Shown: positions 8,739-16,908 of the stretch, piece by piece
Position numbering within the stretch: position 1 is the stretch's first letter
Layout of the letters: each line of letters starts with the position of its first letter
Assembly (NCBI RefSeq): GCF_030410375.1
Contig: NZ_JAUHHE010000017.1
Coordinates: 1-60,612 of the forward strand
Direction of reading: 5' to 3'
From: Zwartia vadi
GTDB lineage: Bacteria; Pseudomonadota; Gammaproteobacteria; Burkholderiales; Burkholderiaceae_B
DNA length: 60,612 nucleotides
Translations under genes and position numbers: made by a program
Notes under the pieces: model-generated
What the model saw: the letters and a program-made list of their open reading frames with translations, nothing else
The model's database searches: none
Told to the model about the DNA's origin: nothing

Positions 8739-10598
8739 ATGTCTACAGATTTGCTTAATCGTATTCAACAACCAGCGGACCTCAAGGCGTTGGATCGTCG
8801 CGAGCTTAAAAAGCTTGCTGACGAGCTTCGGGCCTTTATCTTGCAATCGGTCTCTCGCACGGGCGGGCATCTTTCCTCCAACCTCGGAACGGTCGAATTG
8901 ACTGTCGCCCTCCATCACGTCTACGACACGCCCCATGACAGAATCATCTGGGACGTTGGCCATCAGTCATATCCACACAAGATTTTGACTGGCCGCAAAG
9001 ACGCCATGGCGTCGCTGCGACAATTTGGCGGGATCTCCGGCTTTCCCAAGCGCTCCGAGTCTGAATACGATGCCTTTGGTACCGCTCACTCGTCGACCTC
9101 GATTTCCGCAGCACTCGGCATGGCGGTTGCTTCTCGTAACGCCGGGGTTTCCCGTCAACACATTGCAGTCATTGGCGACGGTGCGATGTCTGCCGGGATG
9201 GCTTTTGAGGCAATGAATAATGCGGGTGTGACACCAGATATTAATTTGCTGGTGATTCTCAACGACAACGATATGTCGATTTCACCGCCTGTTGGTGCGC
9301 TGAATCGTTATTTCGCCAGGCTGTTGTCCGGACAGTTTTATGCGGCGGCTAAAAACGTAGGTCGCGCGGTGTTGCAGCATGTGCCGCCTGTGCTTGAGCT
9401 GGCTCGTCGCCTCGAGGAGCATGCCAAGGGAATGGTGACACCTGCCACCTTATTTGAGGAAATGGGTTTTAACTACGTCGGACCGATCGATGGTCACGAT
9501 TTAGATGCGCTTGTTCCGACCTTGCAAAATATGCGTGCGCTCAAAGGACCGCAGTTTTTGCATGTGGTGACTAAAAAAGGACAGGGCTATAAACTCGCCG
9601 AGGCGGATCCCGTGCTTTATCACGGTCCCGGCAAGTTTGATCTGGCCCTCGGGATTCAAAAACCGACCGCTGCGCCCAAGCTCACCTTTACTCAAGTCTT
9701 TGGCCGCTGGCTCTGTGACATGGCTGAACATGACCCGCGTCTGAACGGCGTAACGCCGGCGATGCGTGAGGGCAGCGGCATGGTGGAATTTGAACGCCGT
9801 TTCCCGACGCGCTATTTTGACGTGGGTATTGCCGAGCAGCATGCCGTGACATTTGCCGCGGGAATGGCCTGCGAGGGTCAAAAACCCGTGCTGGCGATTT
9901 ACTCGACATTTTTACAACGCGGTTATGACCAATTGATCCATGACGTCGCCCTACAAAATCTGGATGTCACCTTCGCCCTGGATCGAGCAGGACTCGTTGG
10001 AGCCGATGGAGCAACCCATGCTGGAAATTACGACATTGCGTTTTTACGCTGCATTCCCAATATGGTGGTTGCAACCCCTTCAGATGAAAATGAAACACGC
10101 TTATTACTGACAACGTGTTACCAGCACCCCGGTCCAGCCTCAGTCCGTTACCCCAGGGGTTCCGGAGCGGGTACGCCCGTTGGTTCGGACCTGGAGACGG
10201 TGCCGCTTGGTCGTGGGATTGTGCGCAGGCGAGGGCGCGGTATTGCTGTTCTGGTGTTCGGTACCTTGCTACCGGCGGCGCTGCAGGCAGCTCAGGCCCT
10301 AGACCTGACTGTTGTGGATATGCGTTTTGTTAAACCGCTCGATACCGAGCTTGTGCTGCAGATGGCTGCAGAGCATCCGCTTGGCCTAGTGACTCTTGAA
10401 GAAGGATGCATCATGGGGGGCGCTGGCAGTGCAGTGTCTGAAGCTCTTGCTGCCCATGCCGTCGTGACGCCCATTTTGCACTTGGGCTTGCCTGACAGAT
10501 TCATCGATCACGGCGAGCAGGGGGCCTTGCTCGCGAGCGTGGGGCTTGATGCCGCGGGGATCGAGTCCTCCATTCGTTCGCGTTTTCTGGCGGCTTGA
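8739..10598 (+). CDS. dxs: 1-deoxy-D-xylulose-5-phosphate synthase
   Basis: First enzyme of the MEP pathway, joining pyruvate and glyceraldehyde 3-phosphate with thiamine diphosphate. The 619-residue protein shows the cofactor region [16 protein letters not shown] (about 145-160), the NDNDMSIS loop, the activating Glu in [13 protein letters not shown] (about 366) and [15 protein letters not shown]. The ATG at 8739 is the likely start; a TTG at 8727 lies inside the ispA stop region and lacks support. It is the third gene of the xseB-ispA-dxs run. A spacer of about 190 bp follows before the ribosomal operon. Confidence 0.97.
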   Translation: MSTDLLNRIQQPADLKALDRRELKKLADELRAFILQSVSRTGGHLSSNLGTVELTVALHHVYDTPHDRIIWDVGHQSYPHKILTGRKDAMASLRQFGGISGFPKRSESEYDAFGTAHSSTSISAALGMAVASRNAGVSRQHIAVIGDGAMSAGMAFEAMNNAGVTPDINLLVILNDNDMSISPPVGALNRYFARLLSGQFYAAAKNVGRAVLQHVPPVLELARRLEEHAKGMVTPATLFEEMGFNYVGPIDGHDLDALVPTLQNMRALKGPQFLHVVTKKGQGYKLAEADPVLYHGPGKFDLALGIQKPTAAPKLTFTQVFGRWLCDMAEHDPRLNGVTPAMREGSGMVEFERRFPTRYFDVGIAEQHAVTFAAGMACEGQKPVLAIYSTFLQRGYDQLIHDVALQNLDVTFALDRAGLVGADGATHAGNYDIAFLRCIPNMVVATPSDENETRLLLTTCYQHPGPASVRYPRGSGAGTPVGSDLETVPLGRGIVRRRGRGIAVLVFGTLLPAALQAAQALDLTVVDMRFVKPLDTELVLQMAAEHPLGLVTLEEGCIMGGAGSAVSEALAAHAVVTPILHLGLPDRFIDHGEQGALLASVGLDAAGIESSIRSRFLAA

Positions 10599-10789
10599 GC
10601 CAGTTTTGTGGACAGCGTCATGCTCAGGCACGGCACTGGTTTGCAAAAAAGGGCTAAATGCGCGAAAATAATAGACTTTCTTGCTCGATTGTCATGGATT
10701 TGATGCTTTTTTAAAGCGATTTCCAGATCAACGGGCTGCCCCCGGATCAGGTTGGTTACTTGGTTCGGATATCCACAGGAGTGCATTGC

Positions 10790-11164
10790 ATGCGCCATTA
10801 TGAAGTTGTTTTTATTGTCCATCCGGACCAGAGCGAGCAAGTGCCCGCCATGGTTGAGCGCTATCAGGCGTTGGTCACCACACAGGGCGGTAAAGTCCAC
10901 CGCACCGAAGACTGGGGCCGCCGTCAGTTGGCATATCCTATTCAAAAACTTGTTAAGGCGCATTACTTGTGCTTCAACATTGAGTGCAGCCAGGCAACGC
11001 TTGACGAGTTAGAGCATTCTTTCCGTTACAACGATGCTGTGTTGCGTCACTTGGTCATCAAGACAAAAGCTGCTGAGACAGAGCCTTCAATCATGATGAA
11101 ACAAGTCGAACGCGAAGAAGCCCGTAAAGCATCCGCTGAATCAATACCAGACGACACCGAGTAA
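10790..11164 (+). CDS. rpsF: Ribosomal protein bS6
   Basis: Small-subunit protein that pairs with S18 in the platform of the 30S particle. The sequence [18 protein letters not shown] with the later [11 protein letters not shown] is diagnostic. The 124-residue protein has an acidic, disordered C-terminal tail rich in Glu, as in many proteobacteria. The start at 10790 is supported by CAGGAG nine bases upstream; an in-frame ATG at 10760 would add ten residues and is unlikely. It is first gene of the rpsF-priB-rpsR-rplI operon. The upstream region contains a small GC hairpin (10732-10744) that could belong to an S6:S18 autoregulatory leader; I am unsure. Confidence 0.97.
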   Translation: MRHYEVVFIVHPDQSEQVPAMVERYQALVTTQGGKVHRTEDWGRRQLAYPIQKLVKAHYLCFNIECSQATLDELEHSFRYNDAVLRHLVIKTKAAETEPSIMMKQVEREEARKASAESIPDDTE

Positions 11165-11176
11165 ACCGGAGTTGTC

Positions 11177-11251
11177 GTGGATCGGCCAGAGGTCAGTCGG
11201 AACGAAGTCAACCGGCTAGAAGTGAATCGGCACGAAGCGAATCGGTACGAA
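11177..11251 (+). repeat. Five tandem 15-bp repeats spanning the priB start
   Basis: Units start at 11177, 11192, 11207, 11222 and 11237. The approximate consensus is GTNAATCGGNACGAA, with CGG at positions 7-9 of every copy and GAA or GAG at the end. The unit length is a multiple of three, so copy number can change without shifting frame. The first copy contains the start codon itself (GTG), and copy 4 also begins with GTG. The next codons (GTC CAG at 11252) look like the start of a sixth, diverged copy, namely the original PriB N-terminus. Confidence 0.9.
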
Positions 11252-11527
11252 GTCCAGGGAATCATCTCTGAGCTTTCTCCTCTTAGGTACACACCTGCAG
11301 GCGTTCCGGTTTTAGAGTTTTTACTCTCGCATGAGTCCGAGGTCACAGAAGCAAATCAACCGCGTCGCATCGCATTTATGTTGACTGTTGTTGCGATGGG
11401 AGATTTGGCCCAAATGGCTGGAACAATGAGTTTAGGTTGCAAGGTCCGGCTTCAGGGATTTCTGGCTCCGGTTCGAAAAGATTCTCAAAAATATCGGCTG
11501 CATGCGCAGCATATTCAACAAATTTGA
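11177..11527 (+). CDS. priB: Primosomal replication protein N (PriB), with repeat-extended N-terminus
   Basis: A single-stranded-DNA-binding OB-fold protein that helps PriA restart stalled forks. The core from about residue 26 (VQGIISELSPLRYTPAGVPVLEFLL) to the end matches PriB, and the position between rpsF and rpsR is the conserved one. The first 25 codons are five copies of a 15-bp unit giving V-x-R-x-x-E repeats. The GTG at 11177 has CCGGAG five bases ahead and is the best start. The GTG of copy 4 at 11222 could also serve. A usual PriB is about 100 residues; this one is 116, and the excess is the repeat block. Confidence 0.88.
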   Translation: MDRPEVSRNEVNRLEVNRHEANRYEVQGIISELSPLRYTPAGVPVLEFLLSHESEVTEANQPRRIAFMLTVVAMGDLAQMAGTMSLGCKVRLQGFLAPVRKDSQKYRLHAQHIQQI

Positions 11528-11539
11528 ACAAGGCATATC

Positions 11540-11812
11540 ATGGCTTTCTTCGGTAAACGTAAAGAAAAAAAGAAGTTCACCCAACAAAATCCGCTTTTTA
11601 AGCGTCGTAAATTCTGCCGCTTCAGCGCGGCGGGTGTTGAGCAGATCGATTACAAAGATCTCGATACGCTGCGTGACTTTATTCAGGAAAACGGCAAGAT
11701 CATTCCTGCTCGTCTGACTGGTACAAAAGCAATTTATCAGCGTCAGCTCGACTCAGCGATCAAGCGTGCGCGCTTTTTGGCTTTGTTGCCCTTCACTGAT
11801 AACCACAATTAA
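11540..11812 (+). CDS. rpsR: Ribosomal protein bS18
   Basis: A 90-residue 30S protein binding S6 and the 16S platform. It is recognised by [17 protein letters not shown], the [12 protein letters not shown] segment and the arginine-rich [12 protein letters not shown] near the end. AAGG precedes the ATG at a normal distance. The 12-bp gap from priB and 14-bp gap to rplI indicate a single transcript. Confidence 0.97.
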   Translation: MAFFGKRKEKKKFTQQNPLFKRRKFCRFSAAGVEQIDYKDLDTLRDFIQENGKIIPARLTGTKAIYQRQLDSAIKRARFLALLPFTDNHN

Positions 11813-11826
11813 TCCCGGGGCATATT

Positions 11827-12282
11827 ATGCAAATCATTCTGCTCGAAAAAGTTGTTAACGTTGGAAACCTCGGTGAAGTTGTTCGTGTGCGCGACGGCTA
11901 TGCCCGTAATTTCCTGATTCCTCAGAAAAAAGCGCGTCGTGCCACTGAAGCAGCTCTCAAAGAGTTCGAAATGCGTCGTGCAGAGCTCGAGAAAGCTCAG
12001 GCCGAGAAGCTCGCCGCTTGTCAGGCGATGGGCGAGCGACTGGAGAACTTCTCTCTCAGCATCAAGCAAAAAGCTGGTGTGGATGGACGCTTGTTTGGCT
12101 CCGTGACCAACATGGATATCGCGCAAGGACTGGTTGCGGCCGGTTTTGCCGGTATTGAGAAGGCGCAGATCCGTTTGCCAGAGGGTCCGCTCAAGGCAGT
12201 CGGCGAAACATCCATTCAGGTTGCTTTGCATCCTGACGTCGTCAGCACGATCACTGTTGTTGTCGTGGGTGATTTGGTCTGA
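11827..12282 (+). CDS. rplI: Ribosomal protein bL9
   Basis: A 151-residue 50S protein with two globular domains joined by a long helix. The N-terminal domain ([19 protein letters not shown], then [11 protein letters not shown]) and the C-terminal domain ([14 protein letters not shown]) are both present, and the linker helix is rich in Glu, Lys and Ala as expected. It is the last gene of the operon, followed by a strong hairpin terminator. Confidence 0.97.
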   Translation: MQIILLEKVVNVGNLGEVVRVRDGYARNFLIPQKKARRATEAALKEFEMRRAELEKAQAEKLAACQAMGERLENFSLSIKQKAGVDGRLFGSVTNMDIAQGLVAAGFAGIEKAQIRLPEGPLKAVGETSIQVALHPDVVSTITVVVVGDLV

Positions 12283-12310
12283 TCGCGATCCGATCCTGAT
12301 CATGTTTCAC

Positions 12311-12338
12311 AAAAAAGCCGGCTGATGCCGGCTTTTTT
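12311..12338 (+). terminator. Intrinsic terminator after rplI
   Basis: A perfect 12-bp inverted repeat with loop TGAT (12323-12326). The GC core GCCGGC at 12317-12322 pairs with 12327-12332, flanked by six A on the left and six T on the right. The A/T symmetry means it could act in both directions, but only the ribosomal operon reads into it. The nearest leftward gene in this area ends far downstream at 14596. Confidence 0.93.
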
Positions 12339-12396
12339 GACTGCGTGACCCCAGGCGTGCAATCAACCACAGCGTAGTCAACAGGTAATTCAATTA

Positions 12397-13215
12397 ATGA
12401 ACGATCCATCCGTGTCCTTTCAGCAAGCTTTAACCGCCTGGCTTGAGGATCATAAGCGTGCTAATGGCGTGCATATGGCTGTGCTTGATGGACAAACCTG
12501 TGTCATTAAAATCAAAAGGCCATCTGCGCTTGGTGCCATGAGTTATGTTGTTCGGTATCTGCGGGCCTCAATCATTTCGCTTTTTTGCTGGTGGGGATTT
12601 AAGGAGCGGCCATCCGCTCGTGTATTACTTCGTAATGGTGTGGAAGCTGAGACGCAGAGACTGCTTGCGTTGCATGCCCAAGGCTATCCTGCGCCCGAGG
12701 TTTTGTATCATGCACCTGGCTTGCTTGTACTGGCATTCGTCGGCGAAAATCTCCCAACAGAAATCAGAGAGTCTACGGCACAACAGAGACTTGAATGGAT
12801 GGATCTTGCCGCGCGCGACCTTGCCAAATTTCATCAAGCAGGCTTTGTGCATGGTGGTGCCCAGTTGCGTAATCTGATGGTGCAACAAGGTCAGCTGACG
12901 CGTATCGATTTTGAGGAAAACATTGGCGAGGCGCTTTCAAAACCCCTTGGCCAGGCCTACGATGTGTATCAGATGATGTCTTCAATGGCGGGCTTGCGCG
13001 GAGAACAGTTTTCCGAGCAGGAACGCAGGCTCTTGTGCGCAAGGTTGCTGTCGACCTATTTACAAGCCAACCCTGACCCGGCTGTTCGCGCCCGGCTCGT
13101 TAGATTTGGACAGCTTTTTTCTGATGTCAAACGCCATATTGGCTGGTTGTTACAGCGTTTGCCGGGGCGGGATGTTCGAGGATTTTTGTATGTCACGGAT
13201 GCCTTAAGGTTATGA
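12397..13215 (+). CDS. Kinase-like (RIO/LPS-kinase fold) protein, possibly inactive
   Basis: A 272-residue protein of the protein-kinase-like superfamily as found in small bacterial sugar or LPS kinases. The catalytic-loop region reads FVHGGAQLRN (about residue 148) and the metal-binding region RIDFEENIG (about 168). In active kinases the first would normally be HGDxHxxN, so the usual catalytic Asp is replaced by Gly while Asn and the DFE remain. A short hydrophobic patch (ASIISLFCWWGF, about 55-66) might contact the membrane. It is alone between the L9 terminator and dnaB (7-bp gap), so it is probably co-transcribed with dnaB. I recall a related protein here in Bordetella relatives. Function unknown. 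Confidence 0.6.
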   Translation: MNDPSVSFQQALTAWLEDHKRANGVHMAVLDGQTCVIKIKRPSALGAMSYVVRYLRASIISLFCWWGFKERPSARVLLRNGVEAETQRLLALHAQGYPAPEVLYHAPGLLVLAFVGENLPTEIRESTAQQRLEWMDLAARDLAKFHQAGFVHGGAQLRNLMVQQGQLTRIDFEENIGEALSKPLGQAYDVYQMMSSMAGLRGEQFSEQERRLLCARLLSTYLQANPDPAVRARLVRFGQLFSDVKRHIGWLLQRLPGRDVRGFLYVTDALRL

Positions 13216-13222
13216 TCTCAGC

Positions 13223-14599
13223 ATGAATAATCCCCCCGATCCACAGCTAGACTATCTGCGCGTTCCCCCACACTCCGTCGAGGCGGAGCAATCCGTTTTG
13301 GGCGGCTTGCTGCTCGACAATGGTGCTTGGGAGCGTGTGACCGATGTTGTCAACGAGGATGACTTTTATCGCTACGATCATCGTTTGATTTGGCATCATA
13401 TTTCCCGTTTGATCAATCTCTCGCGTCCCGCTGATGTCGTCACCGTTCACGAATCGATCTCCAGCGTGGGCAAGTCCGAAGAAGTGGGAGGGCTGGGATA
13501 TTTGAATGCGCTTGCGCACAACACCCCCTCAGCCGCCAATATTCGTCGCTATGCCGAAATCGTCCGTGAGCGCTCCATGTTGCGTAAGTTGGTCACAGTG
13601 GCCGATGAGATTGCTGCGGCAGCCTTCAATCCTCAGGGAAAAGAGGCGCGCCAGCTGCTAGATGAAGCTGAATCCAAGGTGTTCAAAATTGCGCAGGAGG
13701 GCGCCAAAGCCAGCGCAGGGTTTAGAGAAATTCAGCCTTTGCTCTCGGAGGTGGTCGAGCGCATTGATGAGCTCTATCATCGCGAGGGTGACACGGATGT
13801 GACGGGCGTGCCGACCGGTTTTACAGATCTGGATCGAATGACTTCTGGATTGCAGCCAGGTGATTTGGTGATTGTGGCAGGTCGTCCTTCAATGGGGAAA
13901 ACATCACTTGCCATGAACGTGGCCGAGCATGTCGCGATCGAACAAGGTTTACCGGTAGCCGTTTTTTCCATGGAAATGGGTGCGGTCCAACTTGCTATGC
14001 GTATGCTTGGTTCAGTCGGAATGTTGGATCAGCATCGTATGCGAACGGGCAAGCTGCTGGCCGATGACTGGCCGCGTGTGACCCACGCGGTGCAACGCAT
14101 GCAGGACGCGCAGATGTACATCGATGAGACCCCGGCACTCAGTTCGGTTGAGGTGCGCGCACGCGCCCGTCGTCTGGCGCGGCAGTGCGGCAAGCTTGGA
14201 TTGATTGTGATTGACTACTTGCAATTGATGGGCGCGAGCTCAGCGGGTGAGAACCGTGCAACAGAGATCTCCGAGATTAGCCGTTCTTTGAAAGCCTTGG
14301 GTAAAGAGCTTGAGTGTCCAGTGATTGCGCTGTCGCAGCTGAATCGAAGTCTTGAGCAACGCCCAAATAAACGACCCGTGATGAGTGATTTGCGAGAGTC
14401 CGGCGCAATCGAGCAAGATGCTGATTTGATTTTATTTATTTATCGCGACGAGGTGTACAACCCCGATTCGCCAGATAAGGGAACTGCCGAAATCATTATC
14501 GGCAAGCAGCGTAACGGCCCGATAGGAACGGTGCGTCTGACGTTCCAGGGGTCTAGTACACGCTTCTTGAATTTTGCGGGCGGCGGAGCAAGTTACTAG
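13223..14599 (+). CDS. dnaB: Replicative DNA helicase
   Basis: Hexameric 5'-3' helicase of the replication fork, 458 residues. The N-terminal domain that contacts primase begins at DYLRVPPHSVEAEQSVLGGLL. The RecA-like C-terminal half carries Walker A GRPSMGKTS (about 219-227), Walker B with LIVIDYLQLM, and SDLRESGAIEQDAD. No intein or insertion interrupts it. Its stop shares CTAG with the stop of the convergent peptidase gene at 14596-14599. Confidence 0.97.
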   Translation: MNNPPDPQLDYLRVPPHSVEAEQSVLGGLLLDNGAWERVTDVVNEDDFYRYDHRLIWHHISRLINLSRPADVVTVHESISSVGKSEEVGGLGYLNALAHNTPSAANIRRYAEIVRERSMLRKLVTVADEIAAAAFNPQGKEARQLLDEAESKVFKIAQEGAKASAGFREIQPLLSEVVERIDELYHREGDTDVTGVPTGFTDLDRMTSGLQPGDLVIVAGRPSMGKTSLAMNVAEHVAIEQGLPVAVFSMEMGAVQLAMRMLGSVGMLDQHRMRTGKLLADDWPRVTHAVQRMQDAQMYIDETPALSSVEVRARARRLARQCGKLGLIVIDYLQLMGASSAGENRATEISEISRSLKALGKELECPVIALSQLNRSLEQRPNKRPVMSDLRESGAIEQDADLILFIYRDEVYNPDSPDKGTAEIIIGKQRNGPIGTVRLTFQGSSTRFLNFAGGGASY

Positions 14600-15765
14600 T
14601 TCAGATCCGTGCGTGACATGGCAACAGCCTGGCGATTTTGTACGAGCTGTCTGATTTTGACAGCATCTCCAATACGTGTGCCCTTGCCATCGGCATTGAG
14701 TAAGACGATGGCGGTGTCGCGATTGTTGATGCGTGCAACCATCACAAGACATTGACCCGCTTCGTTGATAAAGCCAGTCTTGGAGACTCGGATGTCCCAA
14801 TTCGGATTTGTGACCAACATGTTGGTGTTTCTGAACAGGGTAGCGTGTCCACGCGTTGAGATTTCGTGTTGCTGGTTGGTTGAGTAGTAGCGGATGCTTG
14901 GTCTGGCTGCTGTGGCTTGCATCAACTTGACCAGATCCCGGGGCGTCGCGACATTGGCACTGGACAGTCCCGTGGGTTCTACAAAACGACTGTTAGTCAT
15001 GCCAAGCTCGCGCGCTTTGTTGTTCATGGCTGCGACAAAAGCGGGCATGCCACCGGGATAATGACGACCTAAAGCGTTGGCGGCACGATTCTCTGAGGAC
15101 ATGAGGGCAAGGTGCAACATGTCTGCGCGTGAAAGTTTGACGCCAACTGCTAGACGCGAACGGCTGAACTTGACGACGTCCACATCATCCTGTGTGATTT
15201 GCAGGATTTCATCAAGCGGTTGTTTGGCATCGATGACGACCAGGGCAGTCATGAGCTTGGTAATCGAGGCGATTGGACGGGCGACATCATCATTGCGTGA
15301 AAACAGTACCGCTTTGCTGTTAAGGTCCTGAACGAACACCACATGCGAGCGTAGGCCGCTCGCAGGATTGCCTGATTTTTTTTCCGCTTGTGCGCGCTGT
15401 GCATTGGCTGCACTGGCAACCGCTGCGGTTGTCGCACCCGCTGCAAGTGCTTTACCTGTATTTGAGCTGGACTTCACGCCGCGAGTGCCTTGAGGCGTGC
15501 CAGCAGGTGCGGCTTTCTTTCTGTTTGCGTTTGCCGAAGTTGATTTAGGCTTTGACTTGGATTTTGTTGAGGCTTTTGTGCTGTTTTTGGCCGTGCTTGA
15601 TTTTTGGGCCGTTTTGCTGGACGACGTCGCTTTAGTTTTAGAGGCTTGCGAACTGGTCGTTGTCGTGCTTTGCGCAAAACTCGAGGCTCCAGCGAGAGCC
15701 AAGCTCAGACTAACTAAGCCTGCTAAACCAGCCTTGCGAAGGGGTAAAAAAATTCCTGCACGCAT
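14596..15765 (-). CDS. pbpG: D-alanyl-D-alanine endopeptidase/carboxypeptidase (PbpG-type), with basic linker
   Basis: Periplasmic penicillin-binding serine peptidase of the S11 family acting on peptidoglycan cross-links. The 389-residue precursor starts with a signal peptide (about 1-32, ending SSFAQ). Residues about 33-135 form a low-complexity stretch almost entirely of Lys, Ser, Thr and Ala. The catalytic domain then follows with SITK (SxxK nucleophile), SEN (SxN) and SKTGF (KTG), all intact. The linker resembles histone-like Lys/Ala tails and may hold the enzyme to the wall or to anionic polymers; that is inference. Other PbpG proteins are near 300 residues, so the extra length is the linker. 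Endopeptidase versus carboxypeptidase cannot be settled here. Confidence 0.88.
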   Translation of the reverse strand: MRAGIFLPLRKAGLAGLVSLSLALAGASSFAQSTTTTSSQASKTKATSSSKTAQKSSTAKNSTKASTKSKSKPKSTSANANRKKAAPAGTPQGTRGVKSSSNTGKALAAGATTAAVASAANAQRAQAEKKSGNPASGLRSHVVFVQDLNSKAVLFSRNDDVARPIASITKLMTALVVIDAKQPLDEILQITQDDVDVVKFSRSRLAVGVKLSRADMLHLALMSSENRAANALGRHYPGGMPAFVAAMNNKARELGMTNSRFVEPTGLSSANVATPRDLVKLMQATAARPSIRYYSTNQQHEISTRGHATLFRNTNMLVTNPNWDIRVSKTGFINEAGQCLVMVARINNRDTAIVLLNADGKGTRIGDAVKIRQLVQNRQAVAMSRTDLN

Positions 15766-15799
15766 TCCCAGCGCCCTTATAAGTATAAAAACTATTCAA

Positions 15800-15826
15800 A
15801 TTATATACTTAGCAAGGATAGTTAAA
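15800..15826 (-). promoter_or_regulatory. Possible promoter of the PbpG-type gene
   Basis: On the minus strand TATAAT (15800-15805) lies 35 bp ahead of the start codon, and TTTAAC (15821-15826) stands 15 bp further up. The -10 box is perfect, but the -35 is weak and the spacer short. The surroundings are strikingly AT-rich for this genome. Confidence 0.35.
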
Positions 15827-15849
15827 CCGTTTATTTATTAACATTGTTA

Positions 15850-15873
15850 AAAACAAGGGTTTACCCCTAAAAA
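15850..15873 (-). terminator. Possible weak terminator after pdxA
   Basis: Just beyond the pdxA stop, the minus strand reads AGGG-GTAAA-CCCT followed by TGTTTTT. The stem is only four pairs, so termination would be inefficient. Confidence 0.3.
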
Positions 15874-15874
15874 A

Positions 15875-16897
15875 CTAACTAAATTTTGCTGCAGTCAGGC
15901 TTAAGGCAAGATCAAAAGCTGCGCGTAAGGAACTCGGATTGGCGATCCCTTGGCCGGCGATATCAAAGGCCGTGCCGTGATCAACACTTGTTCTGACAAA
16001 AGGTAGACCGACTGTGACATTCACGCCCTCGTCAATGCCCAGGTATTTAATCGGAATGAGTCCTTGATCGTGATATTGGGCCACGCAAATATCAAACTCG
16101 CCTTGACGTGCCCGCATGAATACAGTGTCGCCAGGCCAGGGACCCGTAGCATCAATCCCCTTTTGTCTGGCCAGTGCGATAGCAGGGGCGATGATATCGA
16201 GGTCTTCTCGTCCGAATTTGCCCTGCTCGCCGGCGTGAGGGTTCAGGCCTGCAACGGCCACGCGTGGCGACGTGATTCCCATTGCACGGCAGGCGAGACT
16301 GGCCAGCTCGATCGTCCGATACTCCAGCTCTGTTGTAAGGGTGGTAGACACCTCGGAGAGCGCGATGTGGATGGTGGCCAGGATGACACGCAGCTGATCG
16401 TTCACCAGCATCATCGCGACATGTGGTGTGTTTGAGCGTTGGGCAAGAATTTCTGTATGCCCGGGAAAGTCAATACCGGCTGCATGCATGGACTCTTTGT
16501 TTAAGGGAGCTGTGACGATTGCGCGCACTCGTCCGGCCAGCGCGTCATCAATCGCTGCGTGCAAAGCTTGAACCGCGGCATGACCTGCGCGTGCATCGAC
16601 CTTTCCATAGGGAAGGTCTGGCGGCAGAGCAGGCGAGGAGGGGCGAACAAACAGGTATCCGGGACGGTGAAAATCGTCTGTCAGAGGATCTTGTACAGAG
16701 AGCTCAACGATCTGCAAGGAGACAGCTAGCTTGTCGCAGGCGCGTTTCAATGCGCCGGAGTCACCATAAACAATACAAGGTGCAGAAAGACCCTGAGCAT
16801 GCAGCTTGACAATGATCTCAGGGCCGATGCCCGCGGCATCTCCCAAGGTCATTGCCAAAGGCGTGCGTGCACCGGAAGAGGCTTGAGTTGTCGTCAT
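15875..16897 (-). CDS. pdxA: 4-hydroxythreonine-4-phosphate dehydrogenase
   Basis: Oxidises 4-phosphohydroxy-L-threonine in pyridoxal phosphate synthesis, using NAD and a divalent metal. The 340-residue protein has the N-terminal MTLGDAAGIGPEI, GHTEILAQ containing a metal-ligand His, and HDQGLIPIKYLG, which supplies another. It lies 11 bp behind phoH on the same strand, so the two are probably one transcript. It is not paired with ksgA as in enterobacteria. Confidence 0.94.
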   Translation of the reverse strand: MTTTQASSGARTPLAMTLGDAAGIGPEIIVKLHAQGLSAPCIVYGDSGALKRACDKLAVSLQIVELSVQDPLTDDFHRPGYLFVRPSSPALPPDLPYGKVDARAGHAAVQALHAAIDDALAGRVRAIVTAPLNKESMHAAGIDFPGHTEILAQRSNTPHVAMMLVNDQLRVILATIHIALSEVSTTLTTELEYRTIELASLACRAMGITSPRVAVAGLNPHAGEQGKFGREDLDIIAPAIALARQKGIDATGPWPGDTVFMRARQGEFDICVAQYHDQGLIPIKYLGIDEGVNVTVGLPFVRTSVDHGTAFDIAGQGIANPSSLRAAFDLALSLTAAKFS

Positions 16898-16908
16898 AGT
16901 CTTTTGCG

